Counted from the stretch's first letter, positions 54,376 to 64,000 are shown. The stretch is DNA of 64,000 nucleotides from Acinetobacter calcoaceticus (GCF_900520355.1 NZ_LS999521.1:248001-312000); one strand, 5' to 3'. Program-made: numbers and translations. Notes: generated by a model not told the origin, from the letters alone.

Positions 54376-54629
54376 TTGGTTAAAATTATTTTTTTAACAA
54401 TTATATAAAAGCAGATAAGAAAAAAATCGCAGTCGTAAAGATGAGGTGAATCTTAAGATCAACAAAAACGTTGTTAAATCTACAATCAACTATACAACGT
54501 TATAGCATAACTCAACTTTAATGAGATTCAGTTGTCCGACATCATCAACCCAGCCTTGAAGCAATTAATCACTTTCAGGCTGTAATAGTACAACTTTGCT
54601 TATTTCTTTATATTATAAATGGTTGTTTT

Positions 54630-56819
54630 ATGTCGGTTTTAAACCTGAAAAATAGATTTCATTTAAAAGACCTCCTGTCCGGAGTTGTCGTATTCCTTGT
54701 GGCATTACCGCTGTGTTTGGGTATCGCTTTAGCCTCAGGAGCTCCCATTATCTCTGGCATTATTGCTGGTATTGTCGGCGGTATTATTGTTGGCTTACTG
54801 AGTGGCTCCCACATCAGTGTAGCCGGACCAGCAGCGGGACTAACTGCTGTAATTCTTGTACAGTTAGAACAATTAGGCGGCAATTATGCCGCCTTTTTAT
54901 TATGTATTATTTTTGCTGGTGTTCTACAAATTCTCTTTGGATTATTCAAGTTAGGTTTTTTTGCAAACTTTATTCCAAATAATGTCATTTTGGGATTACT
55001 GGCGGCCATTGGTGTCATCCTGATTGCGACACAATTACCTTATCTGTTTGGGCTTTCTGATTTTTCATGGAAGCAGATTTGGACTTCAACGCCAGACGCA
55101 TTTCTTCAGCGTTTTGATGGGGGAGCTGCACTCATTGGTTTGCTCAGTTTATTCTTAATTTTAGCGTGGGATAGCAGTCCACTCAAAAAACTAGCTTTAC
55201 CTTCTGCTCTGATTGCAGTTGTGTTGGCAGCGGTTTTAAATTTTATTTTGGTGAGTATTGGCTCTCCATGGGCAGTGCAAGTTGATAACCTCATTCAATT
55301 GCCGAATATATTGCAAGCACCCGAAAAAGTATTGATTTTCCCTGATTTTAGCTATTTAGCTGAGCCTATGATTTATACAGGAGCAATTACGCTTGCTGTC
55401 GTGGCCTCTTTAGAAACATTATTGAATCTGGAAGCGGCAGATAAAATCGATCCTCAAAAACGCTCTTCTCCCCCTAATCGTGAACTCTGGGCACAAGGCA
55501 CAGGTAATATTATTTCAGGCTTAATTGGTGGAATGCCTGTAACCTCAGTGATTGTGCGTAGTTCAGTGAATGCAAATACAGGCGCGCGTAGTAAATGCTC
55601 TACCATTATTCATGGCGTATTATTGCTATTGGCGGTTTTGTTCTTCGTGCCATTAATGAACATGATTCCTTTGTCGGTATTGGCTGCGATCTTAATCGTG
55701 ACAGGGTTTAAGCTTACTCATCCAAAACTATTTAAACAGCTTTATCAAAAGGGTTGGAAACAATTTTTACCTTTTATTATTACCTTAGTTGCAATTTTGC
55801 AGACCGATCTTTTAATGGGAATTTTAATTGGTCTGTTCACCAGTAGTGCTTTTATTCTTTATGGGAATTTTAATAAGGGTATTCGTGTTTATAGAGAGAA
55901 GCGCTTGCACGGCGTAGTTACTCGTATTGAACTTCCATCACAAGTCACCTTTCTTAATCGTTCTGCGCTTATTTCTGCATTAGAACATGTACATAAACAT
56001 CAACAACTCATTATTGATGCAACTCAATGTGATTCGATTGATCCTGACATCTACCAAGTTATTCAAGATTATCAAAATGAAACTGCCATTAAACGTCAGG
56101 TAAACCTTAAACTTGTTGGGTTTAAGCAGCACTATCAAGATGTGGATGATGCAGTACTTGATATTGATATTAGTACAAGAGATTTACAACAAAAACTGAG
56201 TCCACAGCAAGTCGTGAATTTGCTTAAAGAGGGTAATGAACGTTTTGTAAGAAACGAACGCCTGCAACGCGATATTTATCGTCAAATTCGAGTTACCGCA
56301 GATGAAGGACAACACCCGATCGCAGCTGTTCTTGGTTGTATGGACTCACGCGCACCTACAGAAATGATCTTTGATGTGGGTATTGGTGATCTGTTTAGCT
56401 TACGAATTGCAGGTAATATTGCAGGTCAAAAAGTATTAGGTTCGCTTGAGTTTGCTTGTCAGGCTAAGGGCTCTAAAGTAATTGTCGTTTTAGGGCATAC
56501 CGATTGCGGTGCAGTGACGAGCGCATGTCAATTACGCCTAGAACATAAGCAAGTGGCTGACGTGAAGGAAATGCCACATATTCAATATGTGCTTGGGCCT
56601 TTAATGCATTCGGTTGATAGTGTGTATGACATTATGCAGCCACGTGAACTCAGCAAAGCCTTTGTAAATCAGGTGACTGCCATGAATGTTCACTACAATA
56701 TTCAATACATCATTAGCCATAGTAGCGTTTTAAAAGATATGGTTGAGCGAGGTGAGATTACAATTGTAGGCGCAATTTATGATGTAAAAACAGGACATGT
56801 TCAGTTCCTTGATGGATAG
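54630..56819 (+). CDS. SulP-family transporter fused to beta-carbonic anhydrase
   Basis: A 729-aa fusion. Residues 1-410 are a SulP (SLC26-like) anion transporter with about twelve spans (PLCLGIALASGAP, SVAGPAAGLTAVILVQLEQ, and GGMPVTSVIVRSS). Residues 430-510 resemble a shortened STAS linker. Residues 525-729 form a beta-carbonic anhydrase with zinc ligands in VLGCMDSRAP and GHTDCGAV. It probably imports bicarbonate and equilibrates it with CO2, securing inorganic carbon for carboxylases; anion specificity is not proven. Monocistronic with a bidirectional terminator. Confidence 0.93.
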   Translation: MSVLNLKNRFHLKDLLSGVVVFLVALPLCLGIALASGAPIISGIIAGIVGGIIVGLLSGSHISVAGPAAGLTAVILVQLEQLGGNYAAFLLCIIFAGVLQILFGLFKLGFFANFIPNNVILGLLAAIGVILIATQLPYLFGLSDFSWKQIWTSTPDAFLQRFDGGAALIGLLSLFLILAWDSSPLKKLALPSALIAVVLAAVLNFILVSIGSPWAVQVDNLIQLPNILQAPEKVLIFPDFSYLAEPMIYTGAITLAVVASLETLLNLEAADKIDPQKRSSPPNRELWAQGTGNIISGLIGGMPVTSVIVRSSVNANTGARSKCSTIIHGVLLLLAVLFFVPLMNMIPLSVLAAILIVTGFKLTHPKLFKQLYQKGWKQFLPFIITLVAILQTDLLMGILIGLFTSSAFILYGNFNKGIRVYREKRLHGVVTRIELPSQVTFLNRSALISALEHVHKHQQLIIDATQCDSIDPDIYQVIQDYQNETAIKRQVNLKLVGFKQHYQDVDDAVLDIDISTRDLQQKLSPQQVVNLLKEGNERFVRNERLQRDIYRQIRVTADEGQHPIAAVLGCMDSRAPTEMIFDVGIGDLFSLRIAGNIAGQKVLGSLEFACQAKGSKVIVVLGHTDCGAVTSACQLRLEHKQVADVKEMPHIQYVLGPLMHSVDSVYDIMQPRELSKAFVNQVTAMNVHYNIQYIISHSSVLKDMVERGEITIVGAIYDVKTGHVQFLDG

Positions 56820-56830
56820 AATTTTTAGTT

Positions 56831-56860
56831 AAAAAAAGCGCCTTAAGTGAGGCGCTTTTT
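56831..56860. terminator. Bidirectional terminator
   Basis: AAAAAGCGCC-N8-GGCGCTTTTT between the SulP fusion gene and the convergent SDR gene. Confidence 0.88.
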
Positions 56861-56889
56861 AAATTCTAAACTATATTTTTAGCCAGAAA

Positions 56890-57780
56890 TTACCAGTGTT
56901 CACCTGGGAAAATTCGTGCATATGCTTTTTGTGCCCAGTTCAATTTCTCGGTTTCTTGACCTTTTGCTGCATCCGAACTTGGGAATAAGCGAAAGCCAAT
57001 CGACATAAACATATTGTTGATGCTCGGTGCGACAGAATAAGTCATTGAAGCTAAACGGCCCAAGTTGGTCGCCATACGTTTTGGACGTTTCACAATTGCA
57101 TAAGCAATTAAGTCAGCAGCCTGCTCAGGTGAAAGTGTTGGTACATATTTATAAATTTTAGTTGGTGCAATCATTGGGGTACGAACCAATGGCATATAGA
57201 TTGAAGTAATTGCGATTTTATGTGCATGAACTTCGGCCGATAGACAGCGGCTAAATGCATCGAGAGCAGCTTTAGATGCTACATAGGCAGAGAAGCGAGT
57301 CGCATTTGCTAACACACCAATCGAGCTAATATTAATAATTTGCCCATCTTGACGTTGAATCATGTGAGGCAAAATATTGAGAACTAAGCGCACTGCGCCA
57401 AAATAATTTAACTGCATCGTGCGTTCAAAGTCATGGAAACGGTCATAAGACTCATGTACGGCACGGCGAATAGAACGACCTGCGTTATTAATTAAAATAT
57501 CAATGTGATCAACCGTCGCTAAAATTTCTTTAGACACTTGATCAATCATATCCATATCGTTGAGATCACATGGGAAAATTGATGCTTTACCACCACGACT
57601 TTCGATATCTGCTTTCACTTCTTCCAAAGTTTCTTCAGTACGTGCAACTAGTAAGACATGAGCACCTGCATCAGCAAGTTTGTTTGAAATGGTTAAACCG
57701 ATTCCGCTTGAGGCGCCTGTCACTAAAATGACTTTATCTTGTACCTTTTCCTGGAACAGAGCTTCTAATTTTTTATTCAC
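56890..57780 (-). CDS. Short-chain dehydrogenase/reductase (SDR)
   Basis: A 296-aa SDR. The cofactor motif TGASSGIG, the NNAG strand, and the catalytic set S in INISSIGV plus YVASK (Y-x3-K) are all present. A C-terminal region with PLVRTPMIAPTK and SMTYSVAPSINNMF is longer than in minimal SDRs and amphipathic, as in membrane-associated lipid-metabolism reductases (for example acyl-CoA or fatty aldehyde reductases of Acinetobacter). GTG start at 57780 with TTAGGTAA upstream. Substrate uncertain. Confidence 0.85.
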   Translation of the reverse strand: MNKKLEALFQEKVQDKVILVTGASSGIGLTISNKLADAGAHVLLVARTEETLEEVKADIESRGGKASIFPCDLNDMDMIDQVSKEILATVDHIDILINNAGRSIRRAVHESYDRFHDFERTMQLNYFGAVRLVLNILPHMIQRQDGQIINISSIGVLANATRFSAYVASKAALDAFSRCLSAEVHAHKIAITSIYMPLVRTPMIAPTKIYKYVPTLSPEQAADLIAYAIVKRPKRMATNLGRLASMTYSVAPSINNMFMSIGFRLFPSSDAAKGQETEKLNWAQKAYARIFPGEHW

Positions 57781-58010
57781 AGCATTTTACCTAAGTAGGG
57801 GCAGGGACTATTTATTCCGGTATGTAATTTTTATTTTTTACAACCGTAGGTTCATCCAGATGAACTCATAAATATTGCTCTTATCTTAATAGATGTTTAA
57901 AAATTGTCTAGTCTGTAAATATATGAAATTTAACAATTTATTTAGAGTAAAAACTCTAAAATAGTATCTTAATCCATTAATTGATTGTAGTGGTATAGTG
58001 CGTAAAAAAG

Positions 58011-58036
58011 AAAAAAGCCTCTATTTCCAGAGGCTT
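58011..58036 (-). terminator. Terminator of metY
   Basis: Minus-strand AAGCCTCT-GGAAAT-AGAGGCTTTTTT, 17 nt after the stop codon. Confidence 0.85.
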
Positions 58037-58053
58037 GTTGAGTAGTTTAAAAA

Positions 58054-59331
58054 TTACACAGCTGAAAGCGCTTGTTCTAAATCGGCGATTAAGTCATCTA
58101 TATGCTCAATTCCAATCGAAAGACGAACCATATCTTTACTCACACCCGCAGCTTTAAGCTCTTGTTCATTGAGCTGGCGATGAGTTGTTGTTGCAGGGTG
58201 GCAAGCTAAACTTTTTGCATCGCCAATATTTACGAGACGAGTAAAAAGTTGTAGTGCATCGATGAAGCGAGTACCGCCTTCGAGACCATCTTGCACACCA
58301 AAAGATAAAATTGCAGAAGGTTTACCTTTTACATACTTCTGAGCCAATTGGTGCTGTGGATGATCTGTGAGGCCTGCATAATTCACCCATTTTACTTTAG
58401 GGTGATTTTTTAGATATTCCGCAATTTTTTGGGCATTTTCAGTATGGCGTTCCATCCGAAGGTTCAACGTTTCTAAACCTTGTAAAATTAAAAATACACT
58501 TAATGGGCTAATTGCTGCACCTGTATTGCGTAATGGAACGACGCGTGCACGGGCAATATAAGCAACCTCACCTAATGCTTCGACATAATTAACACCATGA
58601 TAACTCGGGTCTGGTGTGTTCAAAACTTTAAAACGTTCCGGATATTTACCCCAAGGGAATTTACCGCTATCTACAATCGCGCCGCCAATACTATTGCCAT
58701 GACCACCGATATATTTTGTAAGAGAGTGAATGACAATATCAGCACCATATTCAAAAGGTTTTAATAAGGCAGGGGTGGCAACGGTATTATCTACAACGAC
58801 TGGAACACCATATTCATGGGCAATTTTCGCAATGGCCTCTAGATCGATAATATTCCCAAGCGGATTTCCAATTGACTCAACAAAAACAAGCTTAGTTTTA
58901 TCATCAATTAAGTTACGCAAGCTTTCAGGCTTTTGGTAATCAAAAAATCGGACCTCAATTCCTTGTTTCGGTAAGGTGTGAGCAAATAAGTTATAGGTTC
59001 CACCATATAAGGTTGAGACAGAAGCAATATTGTCTCCCGCTTCAGTAATCGTCTGAATAGCATAGGTGATTGCTGCCATGCCAGATGCTAAAGCTAGAGC
59101 GCCAATTCCGCCTTCTAGTGCTGCAAGACGTTGCTCAAGCACAGAGGTGGTTGGGTTCATAATACGGGTATAAATATTACCCTGAACTTTTAAATCGAAG
59201 AGATCGGCACCGTGTTGGGTATTATCAAATGCATAAGAAGTGGTTTGGTAAATAGGGACTGCAACAGCTTTTGTGGTCGCTTCGGGTGAATAGCCAGCAT
59301 GAATTGCTAAGGTTTCATCTTTATAAGTCAT
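58054..59331 (-). CDS. metY: O-acetylhomoserine sulfhydrylase (aminocarboxypropyltransferase) MetY
   Basis: A 425-aa PLP enzyme of the Cys/Met metabolism family that makes homocysteine from O-acetylhomoserine and sulphide. The PLP lysine is K206 in HSLTKYIGGHG, with the Tyr of NIYTRIMNPTT and the aspartate of VVVDNTVATP. Length and the GGHGNSIGG and HPATTTHRQL phrases fit MetY rather than cystathionine lyases (about 380-400 aa). ATG at 59331. Monocistronic; no SAM riboswitch is seen in the 190-bp leader region. Confidence 0.92.
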   Translation of the reverse strand: MTYKDETLAIHAGYSPEATTKAVAVPIYQTTSYAFDNTQHGADLFDLKVQGNIYTRIMNPTTSVLEQRLAALEGGIGALALASGMAAITYAIQTITEAGDNIASVSTLYGGTYNLFAHTLPKQGIEVRFFDYQKPESLRNLIDDKTKLVFVESIGNPLGNIIDLEAIAKIAHEYGVPVVVDNTVATPALLKPFEYGADIVIHSLTKYIGGHGNSIGGAIVDSGKFPWGKYPERFKVLNTPDPSYHGVNYVEALGEVAYIARARVVPLRNTGAAISPLSVFLILQGLETLNLRMERHTENAQKIAEYLKNHPKVKWVNYAGLTDHPQHQLAQKYVKGKPSAILSFGVQDGLEGGTRFIDALQLFTRLVNIGDAKSLACHPATTTHRQLNEQELKAAGVSKDMVRLSIGIEHIDDLIADLEQALSAV

Positions 59332-59627
59332 GATTACTTCATCTTCGTGAGTTAAATATTGAGCGAGTCTAGCCTAAAACGCATAGAGAAAATTGCTGAA
59401 ATTCTGGTTTGTTTTGCTTTTTTAGGAATAAAGATAGAAAAATATACGCTGAAATGCTGTATAAATCTTATACATAAACATTTTGCAACTTATTGAAAAA
59501 GAAAATTGTTTGATAAATCCGTACGATGGAAATCATAACTTCAAGTCAAAGAGGTTTTCAGCGTATAATACGCGCGATTATTTATCGCTTATTGCGATGT
59601 ACTGGTTTTTCAATTGAGGAGTCCTGC

Positions 59628-61289
59628 GTGGCCCAATATATTTATACGATGAACCGAGTGTCTAAAATGGTTCCGCCAAAGCGCGAAATCTTAAAAGACA
59701 TCTCTTTATCATTTTTCCCGGGTGCCAAAATTGGTGTGCTCGGTTTGAACGGTGCAGGTAAATCTACCTTGCTTCGTATTATGGCGGGCGTAGATAAAGA
59801 TTTCTCTGGTGAGGCTCGTGCACAACCTGGAATTAAAATCGGCTATTTAGAGCAAGAACCACCGCTTGATCCAACTAAAGACGTTCGTGGTAACGTTGAA
59901 GATGGCGTGCGTGAGGCTTTGGATGCTTTAGCTCGTCTTGATCAAGTTTTTGCTGAATATGCTGAGCCTGATGCAGATTTTGATGCACTTGCAAAAGAGC
60001 AGGAAAAATTAGAGTCAATTATTCATGCTTGGGATGCACATAACCTAAACAACCAGCTTGAAATTGCTGCGGATGCATTGAATCTTCCAGCTTGGGATGC
60101 AGACGTATCATTACTTTCTGGTGGTGAGCGCCGTCGTGTTGCACTTTGCCGTTTATTGCTCTCGAAACCAGATATGTTACTTCTGGACGAACCGACGAAC
60201 CATTTGGATGCAGAATCTGTAACTTGGTTAGAACGTTTCTTGAAGGATTTCCCTGGCACTATCGTTGCGATTACGCATGACCGTTATTTCTTGGATAACG
60301 TGGCTGAGTGGATTCTTGAACTTGACCGTGGTATGGGGATTCCTTATCAAGGGAACTATTCTTCTTGGTTGGAACAAAAGAATGCTCGTTTAGAGCAGGA
60401 AAATAAACAAGAAGAATCTTTTGCTAAAGCATTGAAAAAAGAACTTGAATGGGTTCGTTCAAATGCTAAAGGTCAGCAAAAGAAAAATAAAGCGCGTATG
60501 GAACGTTTTGAAGAGCTTAACTCTAAAGAATTCCAGCAACGTAATGAAACGTCTGAAATCTATATTCCACCTGGTCCACGTTTGGGTAACAAAGTTGTGG
60601 AAGTGGAAGGCATCAGTAAATCATTTGACGGCCGCTTACTGTACCAAAACTTAAGCTTTACTGTACCGCCAACAGCGATTGTTGGTATCGTTGGTCCGAA
60701 CGGTGCAGGTAAAACGACTTTATTCCGTATGATGACCGGCGAACAGCAACCTGATACAGGTACTGTGACCTTAGGTGAGTCAGTTAAAGTTGCTTATGTT
60801 GGTCAGATCCGTGACACTTTAGATAATAATAAAACTGTTTGGGAAGAAGTTTCTGGCGGTTTAGATATCTTAAAAATCGGTGATTACGAAATCGCGTCAC
60901 GTGCTTATATCGGCCGTTTTAACTTTAAAGGTCAAGATCAGCAAAAACGTGTAGGCGAATTGTCTGGTGGTGAGCGTAACCGTTTACAACTGGCGAAGAT
61001 CTTACAGTTAGGTGCAAACGTTATCTTACTGGATGAGCCATCAAACGACTTGGATATTGAAACTTTACGTGCGCTTGAGGATGCAATTCTTGTATTCCCA
61101 GGTACGGTAATGGTGGTATCGCATGACCGTTGGTTCCTTGACCGTATTGCGACACATATCTTGTCATTTGAAAATGAGCAGCCAGAATTCTATGCAGGTA
61201 ACTATGCAGAATACGAAGCATATCGCCAGTCACGTTTAGGTGATGACGCTGCTCAAAAACGTACGAAATACAAAAAAATTAGCGGTTAA
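59628..61289 (+). CDS. ettA: Energy-dependent translational throttle protein EttA
   Basis: A 553-aa ABC-F protein that binds the ribosomal E site and gates the first elongation step according to ATP level. Two ATPase domains: Walker A GLNGAGKST and GPNGAGKTT, signatures LSGGERRRVAL and LSGGERNRLQL, Walker B LLLDEPTNHLD and ILLDEPSNDLD. The arm insertion between them is typical of EttA. GTG 59628 is preceded by TTGAGGAG and gives the usual VAQYIYTMNRV start; an open frame reaches back to 59526. Ends at a bidirectional terminator. Confidence 0.95.
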   Translation: MAQYIYTMNRVSKMVPPKREILKDISLSFFPGAKIGVLGLNGAGKSTLLRIMAGVDKDFSGEARAQPGIKIGYLEQEPPLDPTKDVRGNVEDGVREALDALARLDQVFAEYAEPDADFDALAKEQEKLESIIHAWDAHNLNNQLEIAADALNLPAWDADVSLLSGGERRRVALCRLLLSKPDMLLLDEPTNHLDAESVTWLERFLKDFPGTIVAITHDRYFLDNVAEWILELDRGMGIPYQGNYSSWLEQKNARLEQENKQEESFAKALKKELEWVRSNAKGQQKKNKARMERFEELNSKEFQQRNETSEIYIPPGPRLGNKVVEVEGISKSFDGRLLYQNLSFTVPPTAIVGIVGPNGAGKTTLFRMMTGEQQPDTGTVTLGESVKVAYVGQIRDTLDNNKTVWEEVSGGLDILKIGDYEIASRAYIGRFNFKGQDQQKRVGELSGGERNRLQLAKILQLGANVILLDEPSNDLDIETLRALEDAILVFPGTVMVVSHDRWFLDRIATHILSFENEQPEFYAGNYAEYEAYRQSRLGDDAAQKRTKYKKISG

Positions 61290-61302
61290 TCTCTGTTAAT
61301 TT

Positions 61303-61330
61303 AAAAAACCAGCCTCAGGGCTGGTTTTTT
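61303..61330. terminator. Bidirectional terminator
   Basis: AAAAAACCAGCC-TCAG-GGCTGGTTTTTT between ettA and the convergent lipoprotein gene. Confidence 0.9.
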
Positions 61331-61350
61331 GTTTTATATCTTTATAGAGT

Positions 61351-62043
61351 TTATTTATTAAAATCACCATGTAAATCTGACCATATTAAAGATGGTGCAA
61401 TAACAATGACATCAAAGGTCATTGCTAATGGATATAAAACTTTACGAGTAACACGTTTAAATGGGTGCTTTGTGGTGGTTTCAATTTTTTCTTGTAATTC
61501 AATTGAGTAAGGGGTTGGGATTTGTTGTTGAATCTTTTGATTATCTGCTTTTTGATAAATCTGTCCTTTAAAGCGGATTATGGTGAAAGGATAAAAAACT
61601 TGTTGTTGATTTTCCATAGCCATGAATTGATTTTTAAAACCTAACGTCTTTAAAAGTTCTTTTTGTTTTTCATCTATTTTAGACATAGGGATATTATAAC
61701 GAATCGTTATTTCTCCATGGAAATGGGTGGAATCATCCATCTCAAGTATAAGAGGTGATGGTGTTTTTATTGTTCTCTGTTCTGCTGGAATGCTTTTGAT
61801 AATATTTAGAAGGTTTGAACTACCATCTGTCATTAAATAATTATAGTCTTGACCTATAAATACGAGTCCTTGTTCTTGCTGATTTTTAACTGCCTGACCT
61901 AGCGCAATAATTTGATCTTTTTTTAAAGTATTTGTTTGAACTTGAGTTGTTTCATCAGGTAAAGCCGATGATAGTATTGAAGTAGCACAGCCCGTTAAGC
62001 CAAGGCAAATGGTTAATATAGAAGCAGAAAAAAGTTTATACAT
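61351..62043 (-). CDS. Lipoprotein of unknown function
   Basis: A 230-aa lipoprotein with lipobox GLTGC near residue 19. The mature part is mostly polar, with a repeated NQQQVFY/IRF beta pattern and a C-terminal hydrophobic segment (YPLAMTFDVIVIAPSLIW), which may lie in the membrane. Family not recognised with confidence; similar small lipoproteins occur in Acinetobacter. ATG 62043. Divergent from the czc-type genes. Confidence 0.7.
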   Translation of the reverse strand: MYKLFSASILTICLGLTGCATSILSSALPDETTQVQTNTLKKDQIIALGQAVKNQQEQGLVFIGQDYNYLMTDGSSNLLNIIKSIPAEQRTIKTPSPLILEMDDSTHFHGEITIRYNIPMSKIDEKQKELLKTLGFKNQFMAMENQQQVFYPFTIIRFKGQIYQKADNQKIQQQIPTPYSIELQEKIETTTKHPFKRVTRKVLYPLAMTFDVIVIAPSLIWSDLHGDFNK

Positions 62044-62197
62044 AATCGTTACTCAAGAAGAAATTATTTTTGTCCCAAATAAGGTGTGATGGGTTCTAAA
62101 TTAAAAAAATGGAAGAATTGACGAATCAGCCTTTTGTAATTTTATTACATAGCTCGTGCCTGTTATAGTGGCTTGGTTCAACTTTTAGCTTAATGGT

Positions 62198-62602
62198 GTG
62201 CTGTTGCCACGTTCTGCGATTTTTATGTCAGTCTTGTTTTGTTTGCTCATATTTCAGAGTTTATGGAATGTGGCAGCGGCATTTTGCATGCATGAAAATC
62301 AGGAAAAAGCATTGCATCATTTCGGACATCATGCGGCTTTGAATGTATATCAATCTTCACATCAAGCTCATACTGAACAGACGAGTATAGTAGAAAATTC
62401 TCATAAGGCTCCTTTGAACTTGCAAGATCATCATGATCATTTACCTTCATGTTTTCATATAGTAATGACTGAAATTGCAAAACAAGCCGAGGTGCCTGTT
62501 GTACATATACAAGTATTAACGCCAATTTATTACTGGTCTAATTCTTACCAGTCACCACATCTTACTGCTTTAAAACCTCCTCCTGTTTTAACCCCGCTAT
62601 AG
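62198..62602 (+). CDS. czcI: CzcI-like histidine-rich protein of a metal-efflux operon
   Basis: A 134-aa protein with an N-terminal signal or anchor (residues 8-28) and a histidine-rich mature part (HHFGHHAALN, SSHQAHTEQ, LQDHHDHLPSCFH), fitting the metal-binding regulator or chaperone CzcI that heads cobalt/zinc/cadmium efflux operons. The assignment rests on His content and on the outer-membrane component gene that follows 53 nt later. GTG 62198 is one start; ATG 62225 is another. Confidence 0.68.
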   Translation: MLLPRSAIFMSVLFCLLIFQSLWNVAAAFCMHENQEKALHHFGHHAALNVYQSSHQAHTEQTSIVENSHKAPLNLQDHHDHLPSCFHIVMTEIAKQAEVPVVHIQVLTPIYYWSNSYQSPHLTALKPPPVLTPL

Positions 62603-62655
62603 GTGGGGTAGCCAAAAAAAGCCCACCGCATCTCTTATTTATTGCGGGGCAAAAC

Positions 62656-64000
62656 ATGTCTTCTATTTTTTCAAATCGAGTGAGTTTTACTTCTCACTTA
62701 GAGAGTAACGTTAAGATAACGTTAAAAAAAGTTTTAACCATCTCAAGCCTATCTATTGCCATGCTATTGGCTGGGCAAGTAACGATGGCTCAGTCTGATA
62801 TTCAACAAGAACGTTATATTCAAAAAGCTGCCTTTACTTTTGAGCAAGCTTTAGAGCAGGTACAAAAATATCAAAGTCAGCAAGGTGTTTGGCAAGCACA
62901 GCAGCAAATGGCTGAGACTAATTTAAAGCAAAGTCGTTTATGGGCTAACCCAAGTCTTTCCATTGAGCAAACAGGTTTTCAGAGCGATCAAGAAAAAGAA
63001 CTCGCAATTGGAATCTCTCAACCTTTGGATATCTTTGGGCAGCGTAAGGCTGCGCAAAATTTGGCAAAAGTGGAAATATCAAAAATTGATTTGGCGGAAC
63101 AGCGTTATAAGGCTGAGCTTGATTTAATTGTTAAATATTTCTGGTCACAAGTTGCATTACTTGAGCTTGAAAAGTCTCTTATTGCAGAGCAGCTATCCGT
63201 CAGCCAAGAAAATTTACTTGCATCTGAAAAACGTTATCAGGCAGGCAGTATTGCTCAGGTTGATGTAGACCGAGTACGTATGAATCACTTGGAAAATCAG
63301 CGTTTATATCAACAAGTCAGTTTAAAACTAAATGTTGCGAAGCAACAACTGGTGAACTTGTGGGGTGGTGGTTCAAGTCAAGTTCAACTACTCCAACGCC
63401 CAAACCAGTTATGGGCACTGGCAGCGAATATAGAACCAAGTCAAGATTCACAAAATAATTTGTTAGAGCGTTCCTTCCAATTAGATTCCCTTGCTCAGCA
63501 AGCCAACATTCAACAACTTAAAGCAAAAGCTAAACCATTACCTACGGTAACTTTAGGTGTGAATAACACTCGATCACCTGAACAAAGTACCGATAACCAA
63601 ATTCGTTTAGGCGTCGCAATTCCTTTAAATCTTTTTAACCGACAGCAGTATGGAATCAAGATTGCTCAAGCCAAGCAAGAGTTATCTCAACGCCAGCAAA
63701 GCTTTTATCAAAAGCAAAATCAGATTGATATTGAAGCCCTAATGTCTGAATTGAAAGGCTTGCAAATGCAGTTTAAACAATTGAGTGATCAACAAGTTCC
63801 TCTTGCCATTCAAGTTCAGCAAAAAACATTACAAGGTTTCCGTTTAGGTAAATTCGCCGTAACCGATGTTCAGCAAGCCACCATGCAATTGCAAGATGTT
63901 CGGTTACGTAAAGTCGAGCTATTAAAACAGGCTTGGCAAAATTCAATTGAAATTCAAAGTTTGCGTCTAGGGTTAGAGCCAGAGCAAATCATGGCCAAAG
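62656..64000 (+). CDS. czcC: CzcC-like outer membrane efflux protein (5' part)
   Basis: The visible 448 codons run off the right edge. After a signal sequence (MLLAGQVTMAQS-type cleavage near residue 42) the chain has TolC-family heptad-like helices (RYIQKAAFTFEQALEQVQ, AKVEISKIDLAEQ) and the conserved NPSLSIEQTG and ISQPLDIFGQR phrases of CzcC outer-membrane channels for Co/Zn/Cd RND pumps. GCGGGGC precedes ATG 62656. A czcB/czcA pair is expected beyond the edge. Confidence 0.82.
   Translation, partial: MSSIFSNRVSFTSHLESNVKITLKKVLTISSLSIAMLLAGQVTMAQSDIQQERYIQKAAFTFEQALEQVQKYQSQQGVWQAQQQMAETNLKQSRLWANPSLSIEQTGFQSDQEKELAIGISQPLDIFGQRKAAQNLAKVEISKIDLAEQRYKAELDLIVKYFWSQVALLELEKSLIAEQLSVSQENLLASEKRYQAGSIAQVDVDRVRMNHLENQRLYQQVSLKLNVAKQQLVNLWGGGSSQVQLLQRPNQLWALAANIEPSQDSQNNLLERSFQLDSLAQQANIQQLKAKAKPLPTVTLGVNNTRSPEQSTDNQIRLGVAIPLNLFNRQQYGIKIAQAKQELSQRQQSFYQKQNQIDIEALMSELKGLQMQFKQLSDQQVPLAIQVQQKTLQGFRLGKFAVTDVQQATMQLQDVRLRKVELLKQAWQNSIEIQSLRLGLEPEQIMAK

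Noticed and set aside
59332..59627. Possible SAM or S-adenosylhomocysteine riboswitch before metY
   Set aside because: No recognisable SAM-box helix or conserved core in the leader; ordinary promoter sequence only.

Overview
The window looks like chromosomal DNA of an Acinetobacter, most likely of the A. calcoaceticus-baumannii complex. This rests on the low GC content, the gene repertoire (kup, tex, ettA, a scattered hisB-hisH/hisA/hisF set, ompR-envZ, a type II ThrB, czc genes) and protein sequences that read as Acinetobacter-like. The assignment is by recognition, not by a search. No insertion sequence, CRISPR array or intact prophage is visible.

Layout. 0-4 kb: a pirin, a flavoprotein/methyltransferase pair and a GFA-type zinc protein. 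3.9-10.1 kb: an AT-rich accessory island with an orphan VgrG-type DUF2345 protein, a probable type VI secretion cargo protein, three tandem paralogous lipoproteins that are probably its immunity proteins, a proteasome-like (Ntn-fold) protein and a membrane protein. A 69-bp piece of the GFA gene 3' end is repeated at the far side of this island. Just past that repeat lies a candidate CsrA/RsmA-sequestering small RNA (about 10253-10380) with a GacA-box-like palindrome upstream. 10.4-14.1 kb: small housekeeping genes, tRNA-Thr, and an MFS transporter divergent from a LysR regulator. 14.1-19.4 kb: a four-gene biosynthetic operon (haem-oxygenase-like metalloprotein, [2Fe-2S] reductase, two ATP-grasp ligases) with a divergent EamA exporter. 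This is the best candidate for an undescribed pathway here.

19.5-28.2 kb is accessory: two secreted proteins, an aldo/keto reductase with an AraC regulator, a 0.7-kb remnant resembling P4-type ash leader regions, a TetR regulator, an ABC-type ATPase plus TOPRIM-like pair (candidate phage defence), a HxlR regulator with its quinone-reductase-like target, a cupin, and tRNA-Ser. 28.3-64 kb is mainly core genome: kup, a membrane-anchored DRGH nuclease, LysE exporter, aqpZ, an AraC regulator, hisF, thrB, an EamA exporter under a XRE-cupin regulator, an orphan ABC half-transporter, hisA/hisH/hisB, two tRNA-Phe genes, CoA-transferase, envZ-ompR, tex, a SulP-carbonic anhydrase fusion, an SDR, metY, ettA, a lipoprotein and the start of a czc metal-efflux operon that runs off the right edge.

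Most genes end at clear intrinsic terminators, many of them bidirectional between convergent genes. Start codons were moved inward where a longer open frame existed but an internal ATG/GTG had the better ribosome-binding site or family fit.
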